A stretch of 64,000 bases of DNA from an uncultured Paracoccaceae bacterium (GTDB lineage: Bacteria > Pseudomonadota > Alphaproteobacteria > Rhodobacterales > Rhodobacteraceae). The stretch's first letter is position 1. Every line of letters starts with the position of its first letter. The translations under genes and the position numbers were made by a program. Below the pieces are notes generated by a model. The model was not told the DNA's origin. It made no database searches and worked only from the letters and a program-made list of their open reading frames with translations. Location: assembly GCA_934500835.1 (NCBI GenBank), contig CAKSTR010000001.1:558001-622000 (forward strand), given 5' to 3'. Shown here one piece after another: positions 16,933-25,199 of this stretch.

Positions 16933-17352
16933 ATGAAACGTATTTTTGCTGCCCTTGCGCTGAGCGCCGCCGTTATGACTGCCGCACCGTCCTTCGCGCA
17001 GGAGGCCAAGGCCCCCGACGCCGTCGCGCAGGCCGAGGCGAAAAGCACCCTGACCACCGCCAATGCAATGATCAACTATGGCCGTGCCCACAAGGACGCC
17101 CTGGCGATGATCGCCGGCGTGCAGATGATGGTTTCGGTTGCCGAAGGTACCACGATCGAGACCGCCGGCGCTCCGCTGGATCTGGCCGCCGTTCTGGACG
17201 AAGCCGTCGCCCTGGCCCCCGATGACGCACTGATCAAGGCCAAGGCCGACGCCCTGCGCGACGATGCCGAGACCAAGTCGCGCGGTGCCTGCTACTGGGA
17301 ATACTGGTGTGACTGGTACGGCTACTGCGAATATTGGTACGTCTGCTACTGA
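16933..17352 (+). CDS. secreted protein with Trp/Tyr/Cys-rich C-terminus
   Basis: 139 residues, not recognised. A signal peptide (MKRIFAALALSAAVMTAAPSFA) is followed by a helical Ala-rich domain (25-115) with a possible TPR-like pattern (NAMINYGRAHKDALAMIAGVQMM; LDEAVALAPDDALIKAKADAL). It ends in an extraordinary tail of about 20 residues made mostly of Tyr, Trp and four Cys (CYWEYWCDWYGYCEYWYVCY). GGGAG lies six bases before the ATG at 16933. It is monocistronic, with a strong terminator after it. Exported to the periplasm or beyond; the tail could form disulfides or stack aromatically (inference). Confidence 0.8.
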   Translation: MKRIFAALALSAAVMTAAPSFAQEAKAPDAVAQAEAKSTLTTANAMINYGRAHKDALAMIAGVQMMVSVAEGTTIETAGAPLDLAAVLDEAVALAPDDALIKAKADALRDDAETKSRGACYWEYWCDWYGYCEYWYVCY

Positions 17353-17374
17353 TCCCGTTCTCTGACGGGAAAGG

Positions 17375-17413
17375 CGGCCGGTCCGGGCATCCCGGGCCGG
17401 CCGTTTCCGTTCC
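17375..17413 (+). terminator. strong hairpin terminator
   Basis: A 13-bp stem (17375-17387 with 17391-17403, one G·T pair) with a three-base loop, followed by GTTTCCGTT. It lies 23 bases after the stop of the Trp/Tyr/Cys-tailed gene. Confidence 0.7.
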
Positions 17414-17508
17414 GGCCGGCCAAAGGTGCAGCCCTTGAATCGGCGACCTTGCCGCAGGCGCATGATAATTCCGCTCGCAGGCGCAGAAAGACCAGATACG
17501 CGGAATAA

Positions 17509-17536
17509 TTTCCGGTGACGTCAAAATCATCGGAAA
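17509..17536. repeat. inverted repeat TTTCCGGTGA / TCATCGGAAA
   Basis: Ten-base arms with one mismatch and an eight-base spacer, 114 bases upstream of the 49-residue membrane-protein gene. It could be an operator for a regulator of the haem locus or a hairpin in the leader. The function is unknown. Confidence 0.45.
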
Positions 17537-17649
17537 AATGTCCCGCAGACAAGCGCAAGTTTAGACGGTCAGGCCCATCCATCGGTGGTAGACTGTTTCC
17601 ATTCGGACCCCGTCTTCGGCTCCAACGCTGCCCAAAGGGAGACCACGGA

Positions 17650-17799
17650 ATGACCGAGATCATGCGCCCTCGACGCAACTATGCGCTTGTTGCGACCGTC
17701 CTGTTCTTCGCCGCCTATGCCGCGATCATGGTGCTGGTCCTTGCCCCCAAGGATATGTTCGCCGCAACGCCCGCCAGCATGACGCAACCCCTGGACTAG
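17650..17799 (+). CDS. 49-residue single-pass membrane protein
   Basis: A short basic N-terminus (MTEIMRPRRNYA), one hydrophobic helix (about 13-33) ending in LVLAPKDMF, then a short polar tail. GGGAGACCACGGA precedes the ATG. It resembles the 54-residue protein at 24226-24390 (shared pattern AAY…M.L.VAPK.M), and the two bracket the haem-uptake locus. It is convergent with hmuV, with four bases between the stops. Unknown function; it may be an accessory subunit of the uptake or energising machinery (inference). Confidence 0.7.
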   Translation: MTEIMRPRRNYALVATVLFFAAYAAIMVLVLAPKDMFAATPASMTQPLD

Positions 17800-17803
17800 G
17801 CGG

Positions 17804-18577
17804 CTATACACAGGCCTGCGGCACGAACCAGGGCCCGCGCGCCGGCGCGGTGTTCAGAGCGACCTTGCAGCCATAGGCCTGCTCCAGCAGGGCCGAGGTC
17901 AGCACCTCGGCCGGCGGACCGTCGGCGACCAGCCGGCCATCGATCAGGAAGGCCAGCCGGTCGGCGAACATCGCCGACAGGTTCAGATCGTGCATCACCG
18001 CCACGACGCCGCCGCCGCGATCGGCATAGCTTCGCGCAAGGCGCATCACCTGCAGCTGGTGGCCAAGGTCAAGGCTGGCAACAGGCTCGTCCAGAAACAG
18101 CCAGCGTGGCCCGTCAGACCCCTTCGGCTCCCAGACCTGCGCCAAGGCGCGCGCAAGGTGGCCGCGCTGGCGCTCTCCGCCCGAAAGGGTCTGGAAGGAT
18201 CGGGCCGCAAGGTGCTGCAAGCCGACCGCCGCCAATGCCCGGTCGATCAGCGACGGGTCAGCGCCGAAATCGCCGGCCTCCTGCCCCATGGCGACGATCT
18301 CGGCCACGGTGAAGGCAAAGGCGACCTGGGTGTCCTGCGGCAGCACGGCGCGGAGGCGGGCCATCTGCGCGGGTTTGGCCCCTTCCACCGAAAGACCGTT
18401 CAGGGCGATGCGCCCTTGCGCGGCGATCTCGCCCAGGGTCGCGCGCAGAAGGGTGCTCTTGCCGGCGCCGTTCGGGCCGCAGATCGCCAGGACCTCGCCC
18501 GGCCGGGCGGTCAGGCTGATGCCGTGCAGCACCTTGCGGCCGCCAAGGCTGGCGTGAAGATCGGTGATTTCCAGCAC
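17804..18577 (-). CDS. hmuV: haemin ABC transporter ATP-binding protein HmuV
   Basis: 257 residues. ABC ATPase with Walker A GPNGAGKST (about 34-42), a Q-loop, signature LSGGERQ, Walker B WLFLDEP, and the switch His in VAVMHDLN. The C-terminal GPPAEVLTSALLEQAYGCKV is typical of siderophore/haem-type ATPases. It powers haem import through HmuU. GTG start at 18577, four bases after hmuU ends. It is the last gene of hmuS-hmuT-hmuU-hmuV. Confidence 0.93.
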   Translation of the reverse strand: MLEITDLHASLGGRKVLHGISLTARPGEVLAICGPNGAGKSTLLRATLGEIAAQGRIALNGLSVEGAKPAQMARLRAVLPQDTQVAFAFTVAEIVAMGQEAGDFGADPSLIDRALAAVGLQHLAARSFQTLSGGERQRGHLARALAQVWEPKGSDGPRWLFLDEPVASLDLGHQLQVMRLARSYADRGGGVVAVMHDLNLSAMFADRLAFLIDGRLVADGPPAEVLTSALLEQAYGCKVALNTAPARGPWFVPQACV

Positions 18578-18581
18578 TCGC

Positions 18582-19631
18582 TCAGCCCCGCAACGCGCCC
18601 TTCTGGCGCAGAAGGATCCACAGGAAGACCGGGGCGCCGAAAAGCGCGGTCAGGATGCCGATGGGCAGTTCGGCCGGGGCGACGATGGTGCGCGAGACCA
18701 GATCGGCCAGCACCAGCAGGCCCGCACCCAGCAGCGCGGAATGCGGGATCAGCCGGCGGTGGTCCGGCCCCATCGCCAGCCGCAGAAGATGCGGCACCAC
18801 GATGCCGATGAAGCCGATGCCGCCCGAAACCGCCACGGCGGCCCCTGTCGCGGCGGCGGCCCCGAAGATCGTCAGCCGCTTCACCCATTGCACGTTCTGG
18901 CCCATATGGGCGGCCTGCGCCTCTCCCAGGGCAAGGGCGTTCAGGCCGCGGGCCAGCATCGGGGCGATCACCATCACCAGCCCGATCAGCGGCAGCGCGG
19001 CGGCCAGCTTGGTCCAGGTTGCCCCGGCCAAGGATCCCATGCCCCAGAAGGTCAGGTCGCGCAACTGGCGGTCATCGGCCATGTAGACCATCACGCCGGT
19101 GACCGCGCCGGCAAGCGCCGCCAGCGCGATCCCGGCCAGAAGCATGGTCGCCACATCGGTGCGCCCGCCCGCAGTGGCGGTGCGATACAGGATCAGCGTT
19201 GCCGCCCAGCCGCCGAAGAAGGCCGCAAAGGGCACCAGATGCATCCCGACGAGATCCGAGATCCAGAGCGGCAAGAGCCCGCCCAGAACAATGGCCAGCA
19301 CAGCCCCAAGGCCCGCGCCGGCACCGATGCCGACGATGCCGGGATCGGCCAGCGGGTTGCGGAACAGCCCCTGCAACAAGACGCCCGAGACCGCCAGCGC
19401 CGCACCAACCGCCAGCCCCATCGCCAGCCTCGGCAGCCGGATGTCGTAAAGCACCACGGCATCGCGCTGTGACAGGCCCTCGCCGAACAGGGCCGACACA
19501 AGATCGCCCAGGCCCAGGCCCGCCGCGCCCGACGTCAGCGACAGGACCGAGGCAGCGATCACCAGCGCAAGCAATCCTGCGGTGATGCCATAGGGCTTCG
19601 GCCGGAAGCCGGGCCGCGACAGGTCGGACAT
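18582..19631 (-). CDS. hmuU: haemin ABC transporter permease HmuU (FecCD family)
   Basis: 349 residues with about nine or ten membrane helices. Typical FecCD features include RLPRLAMGLAVGAALAVSGVLLQGLFRNPLADPGIVGIGAGAGLGAV in the N-terminal half (quoted only as a region, about 70-115) and GGIGFIGIVVPHLLRL near 250. It forms the membrane channel for haem import. The start at 19631 is chosen as the ATG that begins the cytoplasmic tail MSDLSRPGFRPKPYG; the longer frame upstream overlaps hmuT. Confidence 0.93.
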   Translation of the reverse strand: MSDLSRPGFRPKPYGITAGLLALVIAASVLSLTSGAAGLGLGDLVSALFGEGLSQRDAVVLYDIRLPRLAMGLAVGAALAVSGVLLQGLFRNPLADPGIVGIGAGAGLGAVLAIVLGGLLPLWISDLVGMHLVPFAAFFGGWAATLILYRTATAGGRTDVATMLLAGIALAALAGAVTGVMVYMADDRQLRDLTFWGMGSLAGATWTKLAAALPLIGLVMVIAPMLARGLNALALGEAQAAHMGQNVQWVKRLTIFGAAAATGAAVAVSGGIGFIGIVVPHLLRLAMGPDHRRLIPHSALLGAGLLVLADLVSRTIVAPAELPIGILTALFGAPVFLWILLRQKGALRG

Positions 19632-19647
19632 CAGCACGACCACGGGA

Positions 19648-20538
19648 TCAGCCCCCGTTGCCGTAGAAGGCCTCGTAAAGCGTGGCAGCCGCTTCGGGTG
19701 TGCGCGGGCCAAAGCCCAGAAGCAGCATCCCGTCCATGCGGACGATGGCGCCCGATTTGCCGGCCGGGGTTTCCGCCAGCGCGGGATGGGCCAGCACCTC
19801 GGCATTGGCAATGGCCAGATCGCCCTCGCGCTCCATCATCAGGATGACGTCGGGGGCGGCGGCGATCACCGCCTCATCCGTCATGGGCTTGTAGCCCTGG
19901 AAACCGGTGCCGGCATTGCTGCCGCCCGCCAACCGGATGATCCCTTCGGCCGAAGAGCCCTCGCCCCCCGCCATCACCCGGCCGCCGGTCAGCGACAGGA
20001 TGAAGAGGACGCGCTTCGGCGCGGTCACGGCGGCGGCGCGGACCTTCGCCTCGTCCAGCCCCATGCTGACGGTCTCGGCCAGAGCCTTGGCTTCCGCGTG
20101 CTTTTCCAGTGCCGCGCCGACACCGATGATCTTGGCGGGGATACCGTCCGCGCCATGCGCCTCGGGCATCAGGAGGAAAGGGATGCCGGCGGATTTCAGC
20201 ACCTCGACCGCCTCGGGCGGACCGGCGTCACTTTCGGCGATGATCAGGTCAGGGGCCAGCGCCAGCACATTCTCGGGCGAGAGGGCGCGGATATAGCCCA
20301 CATCCGGCAGCGCCTCGATGCTGGCCGGGTAGTTGGAGGTGGTGTCGCGGGCGATGAGCCGGTCTTCGGCGCCCAGCGCCACCGCGATTTCCGTGACCGA
20401 ACCGCCAAGCGAGATCACCCGCTGCGCATCCTGTGCTGCCGCCGGGATCGGCAGAAGGGCCAAGGCCAGCGGAAGAACGGGCAATTTTCTTCGTAGAAAA
20501 CTGCCAACTCCTTCCACGGAATGGGTCGCGCGGATCAT
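19648..20538 (-). CDS. hmuT: haemin ABC transporter substrate-binding protein HmuT
   Basis: 296 residues. A long n-region containing FLRRKLP leads to a signal peptide ending at AAAQ, then a periplasmic haem-binding domain of the BtuF/HmuT type (RVISLGGSVTEIAVALGAEDRLIARD; LPDVGYIRALSPENVLALAPDLIIA). It captures haem for HmuUV. GAGG lies seven bases before the ATG, which overlaps the hmuS stop by four bases (ATGA). A DNA hairpin (20480-20505) lies inside the signal-peptide codons. Confidence 0.93.
   Translation of the reverse strand: MIRATHSVEGVGSFLRRKLPVLPLALALLPIPAAAQDAQRVISLGGSVTEIAVALGAEDRLIARDTTSNYPASIEALPDVGYIRALSPENVLALAPDLIIAESDAGPPEAVEVLKSAGIPFLLMPEAHGADGIPAKIIGVGAALEKHAEAKALAETVSMGLDEAKVRAAAVTAPKRVLFILSLTGGRVMAGGEGSSAEGIIRLAGGSNAGTGFQGYKPMTDEAVIAAAPDVILMMEREGDLAIANAEVLAHPALAETPAGKSGAIVRMDGMLLLGFGPRTPEAAATLYEAFYGNGG
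20480..20505. repeat. hairpin inside hmuT signal-peptide codons
   Basis: GGCA-TTTTCT, a four-base loop and AGAAAA-TGCC: ten paired bases with one A/C mismatch (20480-20490 with 20495-20505). It encodes FLRRKLP-like residues of HmuT. It resembles the palindromes at 11620 and 16720. It could slow translation or transcription between hmuS and hmuT and tune their ratio (inference). Confidence 0.55.
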
Positions 20539-21572
20539 GCCGGCACCTCTTCCAGACGCGGCAGGCCGCCGACAAGGGCGTTCCAGGGTTCGGCCGGAGT
20601 GTCCTTGCGATAGCCGAAGATCTGCAGGATCAGCTCGCCATCCTCGGCGAAGCCCTCGATACTGAAGACATCGCCGGTGCGGGTGGGCTTCCAGACGCGG
20701 TAGACCTCGGCCAGACGGTCGGCCCGCAGGTGCAGGTTGAAACGCGGGTCCATGACGTTGATCCAGGGACCCATCGGCAGGATCTTGTCGATCTTGCCGC
20801 CGTGGATCTGGATGCAACCCATGTTTCCGACGAAGATCATCACCGGGATGCCGCCTTCGGAGGCGCGCTCCAGCGTCAGGGTCACGGCCTGCGGGTCCAG
20901 CCTTTCGGCATAGGGCGTGCCGGCGACACGATAGGCCCCAAGCCGGTTCATGCCCTGATCCTTGACCAGGCCGATGAACTGGTGGGTGTCGGTCATCGCA
21001 TCCCAGGCCGTGCGCAACGCGGCTGCCTGCGACAAATCGCCCTTGGCCGGCTCGACCCTGGCGCGGGCGGCCAGCCTCAGCGCCTGCGCCTGTTCGGGCA
21101 GACGCATGTTCGCAATCAGATCGGCCCAGACCGCGTGATCGGATTCAGGCTTCAGCCAGATCTTGTGGACCGCATCGCCGGCGGCGTCGAAGACCTGCAG
21201 GCTGCGCTTCGGCCCGTCCTCGCCCGCCTCTTCAACCGCAAAGCCATGCACCCAGTGCTTGCCGAAGATGCGCAGGTCGATCTCTGGCCCAAGCACCATC
21301 GAGGCGAAGGCCCCGGTGCGGTAGTCCTTGTATTCGCCGCGGCGCTCGTGGACGCAATGCGCGTTGCGCGTCAGCGCCATGACATCGCCAAGCTTGCCCG
21401 CCCAGGGAAGAAGCCGGTCGGGATCGGCCACGATGGCAGTGGCACCGTGGCCGACATGGGCGGCCACCAGATCGGCCTCGGTGATGCCCTGGACCATGGC
21501 GAAATCGCGGGCGCGGGCTTTCAGGTTCTGGGTGCGCAGGGCGCGAATCTGCTCGGGGTCAGGCTTGGCCAT
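20535..21572 (-). CDS. hmuS: haemin-degrading factor HmuS
   Basis: 345 residues, two repeats of the HemS/ChuX-like domain (about 15-165 and 190-340). HmuS-family proteins bind and traffic or degrade cytoplasmic haem to release iron. Matching stretches include VMALTRNAHCVHERRGEY and, in the second repeat, VGNMGCIQIHGGKIDKILPMGPWINVMDP-type sequence (around 265-295). The ATG at 21572 begins MAKPDPEQIRALR and has AAGGA upstream; the frame could extend to 21674. First gene of hmuSTUV, divergent from exbB-exbD-tonB. Confidence 0.93.
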   Translation of the reverse strand: MAKPDPEQIRALRTQNLKARARDFAMVQGITEADLVAAHVGHGATAIVADPDRLLPWAGKLGDVMALTRNAHCVHERRGEYKDYRTGAFASMVLGPEIDLRIFGKHWVHGFAVEEAGEDGPKRSLQVFDAAGDAVHKIWLKPESDHAVWADLIANMRLPEQAQALRLAARARVEPAKGDLSQAAALRTAWDAMTDTHQFIGLVKDQGMNRLGAYRVAGTPYAERLDPQAVTLTLERASEGGIPVMIFVGNMGCIQIHGGKIDKILPMGPWINVMDPRFNLHLRADRLAEVYRVWKPTRTGDVFSIEGFAEDGELILQIFGYRKDTPAEPWNALVGGLPRLEEVPA

Positions 21573-21954
21573 GATGTGTCCTTCCAGTCGTTTCTCGGAA
21601 CACGCATCTCTGGCGGATAGCTGGGGCGCGTCATCAGGTTCCGCCGTCGTGATGCGGCGGCGGATACTTGACAATTACAGTAGGCATTTTTAGAAGCCCG
21701 AACCTGACAGTTCAAGCCAGAATCTTCTGGCCGCCAGCCTCGGAATGTGATCCGGCCAGCCCGACATGCAGAACGCCCGCAGGGGAATCGACGCCGATGC
21801 ATTGGCCCTTTGCCGCCCGCCAAGGCCTGACGCCCGCCCTCCCTGCCGGGACGACAAGAGGTGATCGCGTTTCAGTCCTGTCCTGCCGGGGAAATCCGGT
21901 GCGCCGGGACAAGGCCGCGACAATGACGGGACCAATCCCCGGCGAAGGGAAGAG
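21573..21954. promoter_or_regulatory. divergent hmuS / exbB control region
   Basis: A 382-base gap with no convincing gene, including no hemP-like ORF. An AT-rich patch at 21664-21697 holds TTGACA (21668-21673) and, 17 bases on, TAGAAG, a plausible plus-strand sigma-70 promoter for exbB. TTTTTAGAAG resembles half of an Irr-type iron-control element. Iron regulation is expected for these genes but not proven by this sequence. Confidence 0.35.
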
Positions 21955-22947
21955 ATGTTGAAGACGCTTCCGCTGATCGTTTTCCTGTGCGTTGCGGCTG
22001 CCGCTGCCCTGCCGGCGCTGGCGCAGGAGACCGATGCGCCGCCACCCGTGGCGACCGATGCGCCCGCGCTGGATCAGCCCGGCAGCGCGGCAGAAACCGC
22101 GCCGGCGGCGCCCTCTGCGACCGACAGCGCACCTGCGGCGGCGGCCCCCGATCAGCCCGCAGCGCCGGAAACCACGCCCGCCGCCGGCCCGGATGACGCT
22201 GCAACCGCGCCCGCCGACAGTGGCGGGACCGAAGCAACGGCACCTGCGGCAGCCGATCCGGCCGTGGTGCCGCTGGCCGAGGGTCATGTCGAGACCGGCC
22301 TGTCCAGCCTTGTGCTGAAGGCGCATCCGGTCGTTCAGGCCGTGATGGCGCTGCTTGCGGCCTCGATCTTCGCCGTGCTGACGATCTTCATCTTCAAGGT
22401 GGTCGAGTTCCGGATGGTGTTCGCCAGACTTGCAAAGACCGCGCGCGCGATCCGCGAGTCGGAAGGCGTGACCGCAATCGCCGGCGATGGACCGCTGGCC
22501 GAGACCAGCCGCGCCGCCGCGGCCGAACTGGCCGGGCTGCCGGCAAGGCTGAGTGCCGATCTGCGCGCCTCGGCCAATGAACGGCTGGACCTGTCGATGG
22601 AGCGGATCGAGGCCGGCGCGGTCCAGCGGCTGCGCGGCGGCACCGGGCTTCTGGCCTCGATCGGTGCGGTTTCGCCCTTCGTCGGGCTGTTCGGCACCGT
22701 TTTCGGCATCATGAACAGCTTCCTGGCCATCGCCGAGACCAAGACCACCAACCTTGCCGTCGTTGCCCCCGGCATTGCCGAGGCGCTTCTGGCCACCGGG
22801 ATCGGCCTGGTCGCCGCCATTCCGGCGGTGCTGCTCTACAACCGCTGCATGCGCCGCATCAACGGCTTCCGCCACGGGCTGGCCGATGGCCGCGCCGAGG
22901 TGCTGCACCGCTTCAGCCGGGCGCTTGATGCGCGCATGGAGGGCTGA
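21955..22947 (+). CDS. exbB: TonB-system energiser ExbB
   Basis: 330 residues. An N-terminal signal sequence (ending ALPALAQ) is followed by an about 85-residue Ala/Pro/Asp-rich periplasmic extension, then the ExbB/TolQ core with three helices (about 125-150, 230-255, 270-290). Core motifs include GLLASIGAVSPFVGLFGTVFGIMNSF and GIAEALLATGIGLVAAIPAVLLYN. With ExbD it converts the proton gradient into work on TonB. The periplasmic extension marks the longer alphaproteobacterial ExbB type. First gene of exbB-exbD-tonB. Confidence 0.93.
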   Translation: MLKTLPLIVFLCVAAAAALPALAQETDAPPPVATDAPALDQPGSAAETAPAAPSATDSAPAAAAPDQPAAPETTPAAGPDDAATAPADSGGTEATAPAAADPAVVPLAEGHVETGLSSLVLKAHPVVQAVMALLAASIFAVLTIFIFKVVEFRMVFARLAKTARAIRESEGVTAIAGDGPLAETSRAAAAELAGLPARLSADLRASANERLDLSMERIEAGAVQRLRGGTGLLASIGAVSPFVGLFGTVFGIMNSFLAIAETKTTNLAVVAPGIAEALLATGIGLVAAIPAVLLYNRCMRRINGFRHGLADGRAEVLHRFSRALDARMEG

Positions 22948-22950
22948 GGC

Positions 22951-23361
22951 ATGGCGGTCAGGCTGGACGATGACGACGACGAGTTGAGCGACATCAACGT
23001 CACGCCCTTCATCGACGTGATGCTGGTCCTGCTGATCGTCTTCATGGTGGCGGCGCCGCTGTCTACCGTGGATGTGGCGGTGAACCTGCCCGGCACCAAC
23101 GCACCCGCCACCGACCGTCCGCAGGACCCGCTCTGGCTGACCTTCACCGCGGACCGCCAGCTTCTGCTGGATGAGACGCCCATGGACACCGCCGCCGTCG
23201 GCGCCGCACTGGACGCGCGTACCAAGGGCAACCGCGAGACGCCGGTCTTTCTGCGCGCGGACCGCTCCATCGACTATGGCGCGCTGATGGGCGTGCTTGA
23301 TGCCTTGCGCAACGCGGGCTACCTCAAGGTGGCCCTTGTCGGACTGGAGGGTGCCCAGTGA
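22951..23361 (+). CDS. exbD: TonB-system energiser ExbD
   Basis: 136 residues. A short cytoplasmic start, one helix with the proton-carrying Asp in NVTPFIDVMLVLLIVFMV (about 15-32), then a periplasmic domain. It works with ExbB and TonB. It starts three bases after exbB ends and overlaps tonB by four bases. Confidence 0.95.
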   Translation: MAVRLDDDDDELSDINVTPFIDVMLVLLIVFMVAAPLSTVDVAVNLPGTNAPATDRPQDPLWLTFTADRQLLLDETPMDTAAVGAALDARTKGNRETPVFLRADRSIDYGALMGVLDALRNAGYLKVALVGLEGAQ

Positions 23362-24185
23362 CCACGTCTCCCACCCGCTCTCGCGATCTCGGCTGGATCC
23401 TGGCAGGGGTTTCCTCTGCCGCCATCCTGTCGGGGGCTGCGGCCCTGGCCATTGCGGCCGAGCAGCGCCCCGAAGCCGCGCCGATGATGCTGGATCTGAC
23501 GATGTTGCCCTCAAGCGCGCCCAATGTTGCGGCCGTGGCCGAGGACGCGCCGGAGGTGATGGATCAGGTCACCCAGCAGTTCGAACCGCCCGAGATGGAG
23601 CCGCCGCCCGAACTGGAGACAGACACCGCCCCGGACCTGCCGGTGCAGACCGCCATGTCGCTGCCGCAGATCGACAAACCGGTCGTGGCCGACCTGGCGC
23701 TGCCTCCCCCGCCGGAAGAGCCGAAAGAGGACGTCAAAGAGGTCAGGAAGGCCGAAAAACCGCCCGAGAAGAAAAAAGAAAAGCCGCCGGAGAAGAAGGC
23801 CGAGAAGAAGAAAGAGCCGGTCAAGAAAGCCGAAAAGGCCGAGAAGCCGAAAGAGGACAGCGCGCAACCGGCTGCGAAGGCCGGGGCGACGGCGGAAAAG
23901 TCGGGCAAGGCCAAGGGCGGATCGAACGTGTCGCCCAAGGCCTATCAGAATTCGGTCTTCAAGAAGGTCAAGAGGCGGTTCAAGGCCAGCAAGGGCAAGG
24001 GAACCGCGGTGGTATCCTTTACGATCTCGGCCAGCGGCGGCCTGGCAGGGGTGCAGGTGGCACAAAGCTCTGGCAATGCGGCGATTGACAAGGCGGCCGT
24101 CGATGCCGTGCGCCGCGCGGGCAACTTCGGCCCGCCACCCGATGGCAAATCGGTGACCTATTCGATCCAGATGGGCGTCCAGTAA
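23358..24185 (+). CDS. tonB: energy transducer TonB
   Basis: 275 residues. One membrane helix at about 12-35, then a long periplasmic Pro/Lys/Glu-rich spacer (about 85-180, with repeated KKKEKPPEKK-type stretches), and a C-terminal TonB domain (about 190-275: FKKVKRRFKASKGKGTAVVSFTISASGGLAGVQVAQSSGNAAIDKAAVDAVRRAGNFGPPPDG region). It links ExbBD to outer-membrane receptors, here probably haem receptors that lie outside this window. GTG start overlapping the exbD stop. Confidence 0.93.
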   Translation: MTTSPTRSRDLGWILAGVSSAAILSGAAALAIAAEQRPEAAPMMLDLTMLPSSAPNVAAVAEDAPEVMDQVTQQFEPPEMEPPPELETDTAPDLPVQTAMSLPQIDKPVVADLALPPPPEEPKEDVKEVRKAEKPPEKKKEKPPEKKAEKKKEPVKKAEKAEKPKEDSAQPAAKAGATAEKSGKAKGGSNVSPKAYQNSVFKKVKRRFKASKGKGTAVVSFTISASGGLAGVQVAQSSGNAAIDKAAVDAVRRAGNFGPPPDGKSVTYSIQMGVQ

Positions 24186-24225
24186 GCGCCCCCGAAGGAC
24201 CGGCGATCCGCTGGCGCGTCCTGCG

Positions 24226-24390
24226 CTATTCGGTGGATTGAGTGTTGTCGGAGACTGCAGCGGCGGGTGCCGGCAGCATCTGTTTCGGGGCCACGATCAG
24301 CATCATGGCGAAAAGATAGGCGGCGGCAAAGACGGCCAGGGCGGCATAGCCCATGACGCCGCGGTCGGGCTGTCGGAAGAGACGGTTCAA
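24226..24390 (-). CDS. 54-residue single-pass membrane protein, relative of 17650-17799
   Basis: Starts at TTG (24390) with GGAG six bases upstream. A basic start (NRLFRQPDRG) precedes a hydrophobic helix (MGYAALAVFAAAYLFAMMLIVAPKQM) and an Ala/Ser/Thr tail. It shares the AAY…M.L.VAPK.M pattern with the 49-residue protein at the other end of the haem locus. It is convergent with tonB. An ATG at 24462 would add 24 less typical residues. Function unknown. Confidence 0.65.
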   Translation of the reverse strand: MNRLFRQPDRGVMGYAALAVFAAAYLFAMMLIVAPKQMLPAPAAAVSDNTQSTE

Positions 24391-24564
24391 GGCAGGCTCC
24401 TTTGTGGCGGGCAGCGCCCCCGCAGCACATGGCAGGATCAGAGCAGACCAATCCCGGACCATCGCCCCAGCGACTCACCATAAGTTAATCTAGCAAGGTA
24501 CTCGTGATTAATCATTCCAAAAATCCGCAAGGCCGGAGAATCTCATGCCCGCGTGGCGGATTTC

Positions 24565-25038
24565 CTAGCGGTTTTTGGTGTCGACGGGATAGGCGGTGGT
24601 GAACTTCATCCGCTCCATCGCGAAATGGCTGGTGACGTTCTTGATCGCCACCGCGTCCGTCAGCCGCTTGTAAAGCGCGTCATAGGCCGCCATGTCGGGC
24701 ACCGCGACTCGCAACAGATAGTCCATCTCGCCCGCCATGCGCCAAGCTTCCATGATCTCGGGAATCGATTCGACGGCGGCGATGAAACTGGCGCGCCATT
24801 CGGCCGAATGGTCGGGCGCCTCGATCCCGACGAAGACGGTCAGGCCAAAACCCAGTTTGGCAGGGTCCGCCAGCGCCACGCGGGCGGTAATGACGCCGGT
24901 CGCTTCAAGCTTTTGAATTCGCTTCCAGGCCGGCGTCTGCGACAGTCCCGCACGGTCGGCGATGCGCGCGATGGGCTGCGTGGCGTCTTCCATCAACTCG
25001 GCCACGATCTTGCGGTCGATCAGGTCCAGATCTGTCAT
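24565..25038 (-). CDS. Lrp/AsnC-family transcriptional regulator
   Basis: 157 residues. The N-terminal winged helix-turn-helix (about 3-60: LDLIDRKIVAELMEDATQPIARIADRAGLSQTPAWKRIQKLEATGVI) and C-terminal RAM effector domain (about 70-145) are complete. These proteins form octamers and sense amino acids to control their metabolism. The target is unknown; the divergent neighbour is the Rrf2/sulfate region. GAAAGGAAGGGTGCC lies before the ATG. Confidence 0.93.
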   Translation of the reverse strand: MTDLDLIDRKIVAELMEDATQPIARIADRAGLSQTPAWKRIQKLEATGVITARVALADPAKLGFGLTVFVGIEAPDHSAEWRASFIAAVESIPEIMEAWRMAGEMDYLLRVAVPDMAAYDALYKRLTDAVAIKNVTSHFAMERMKFTTAYPVDTKNR

Positions 25039-25199
25039 GGCACCCTTCCTTTCGGGGACGGCAGGTTCCTCCCCTCAAGGATGCAGAGCAAGGAACAAAT
25101 GTCTAGCGCCTTTATCGTGTATAGTCGGAAACACGCTTGAAACGGGTTCCGGTAATCCCGACATTGATTCCCGGGATTTCGCGGCGTAACGCTTGGGAC

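Noticed and set aside
21712..23514. 600-residue minus-strand frame over exbB/exbD
   Set aside because: Shadow of the ExbB and ExbD genes, which are unmistakable on the plus strand.
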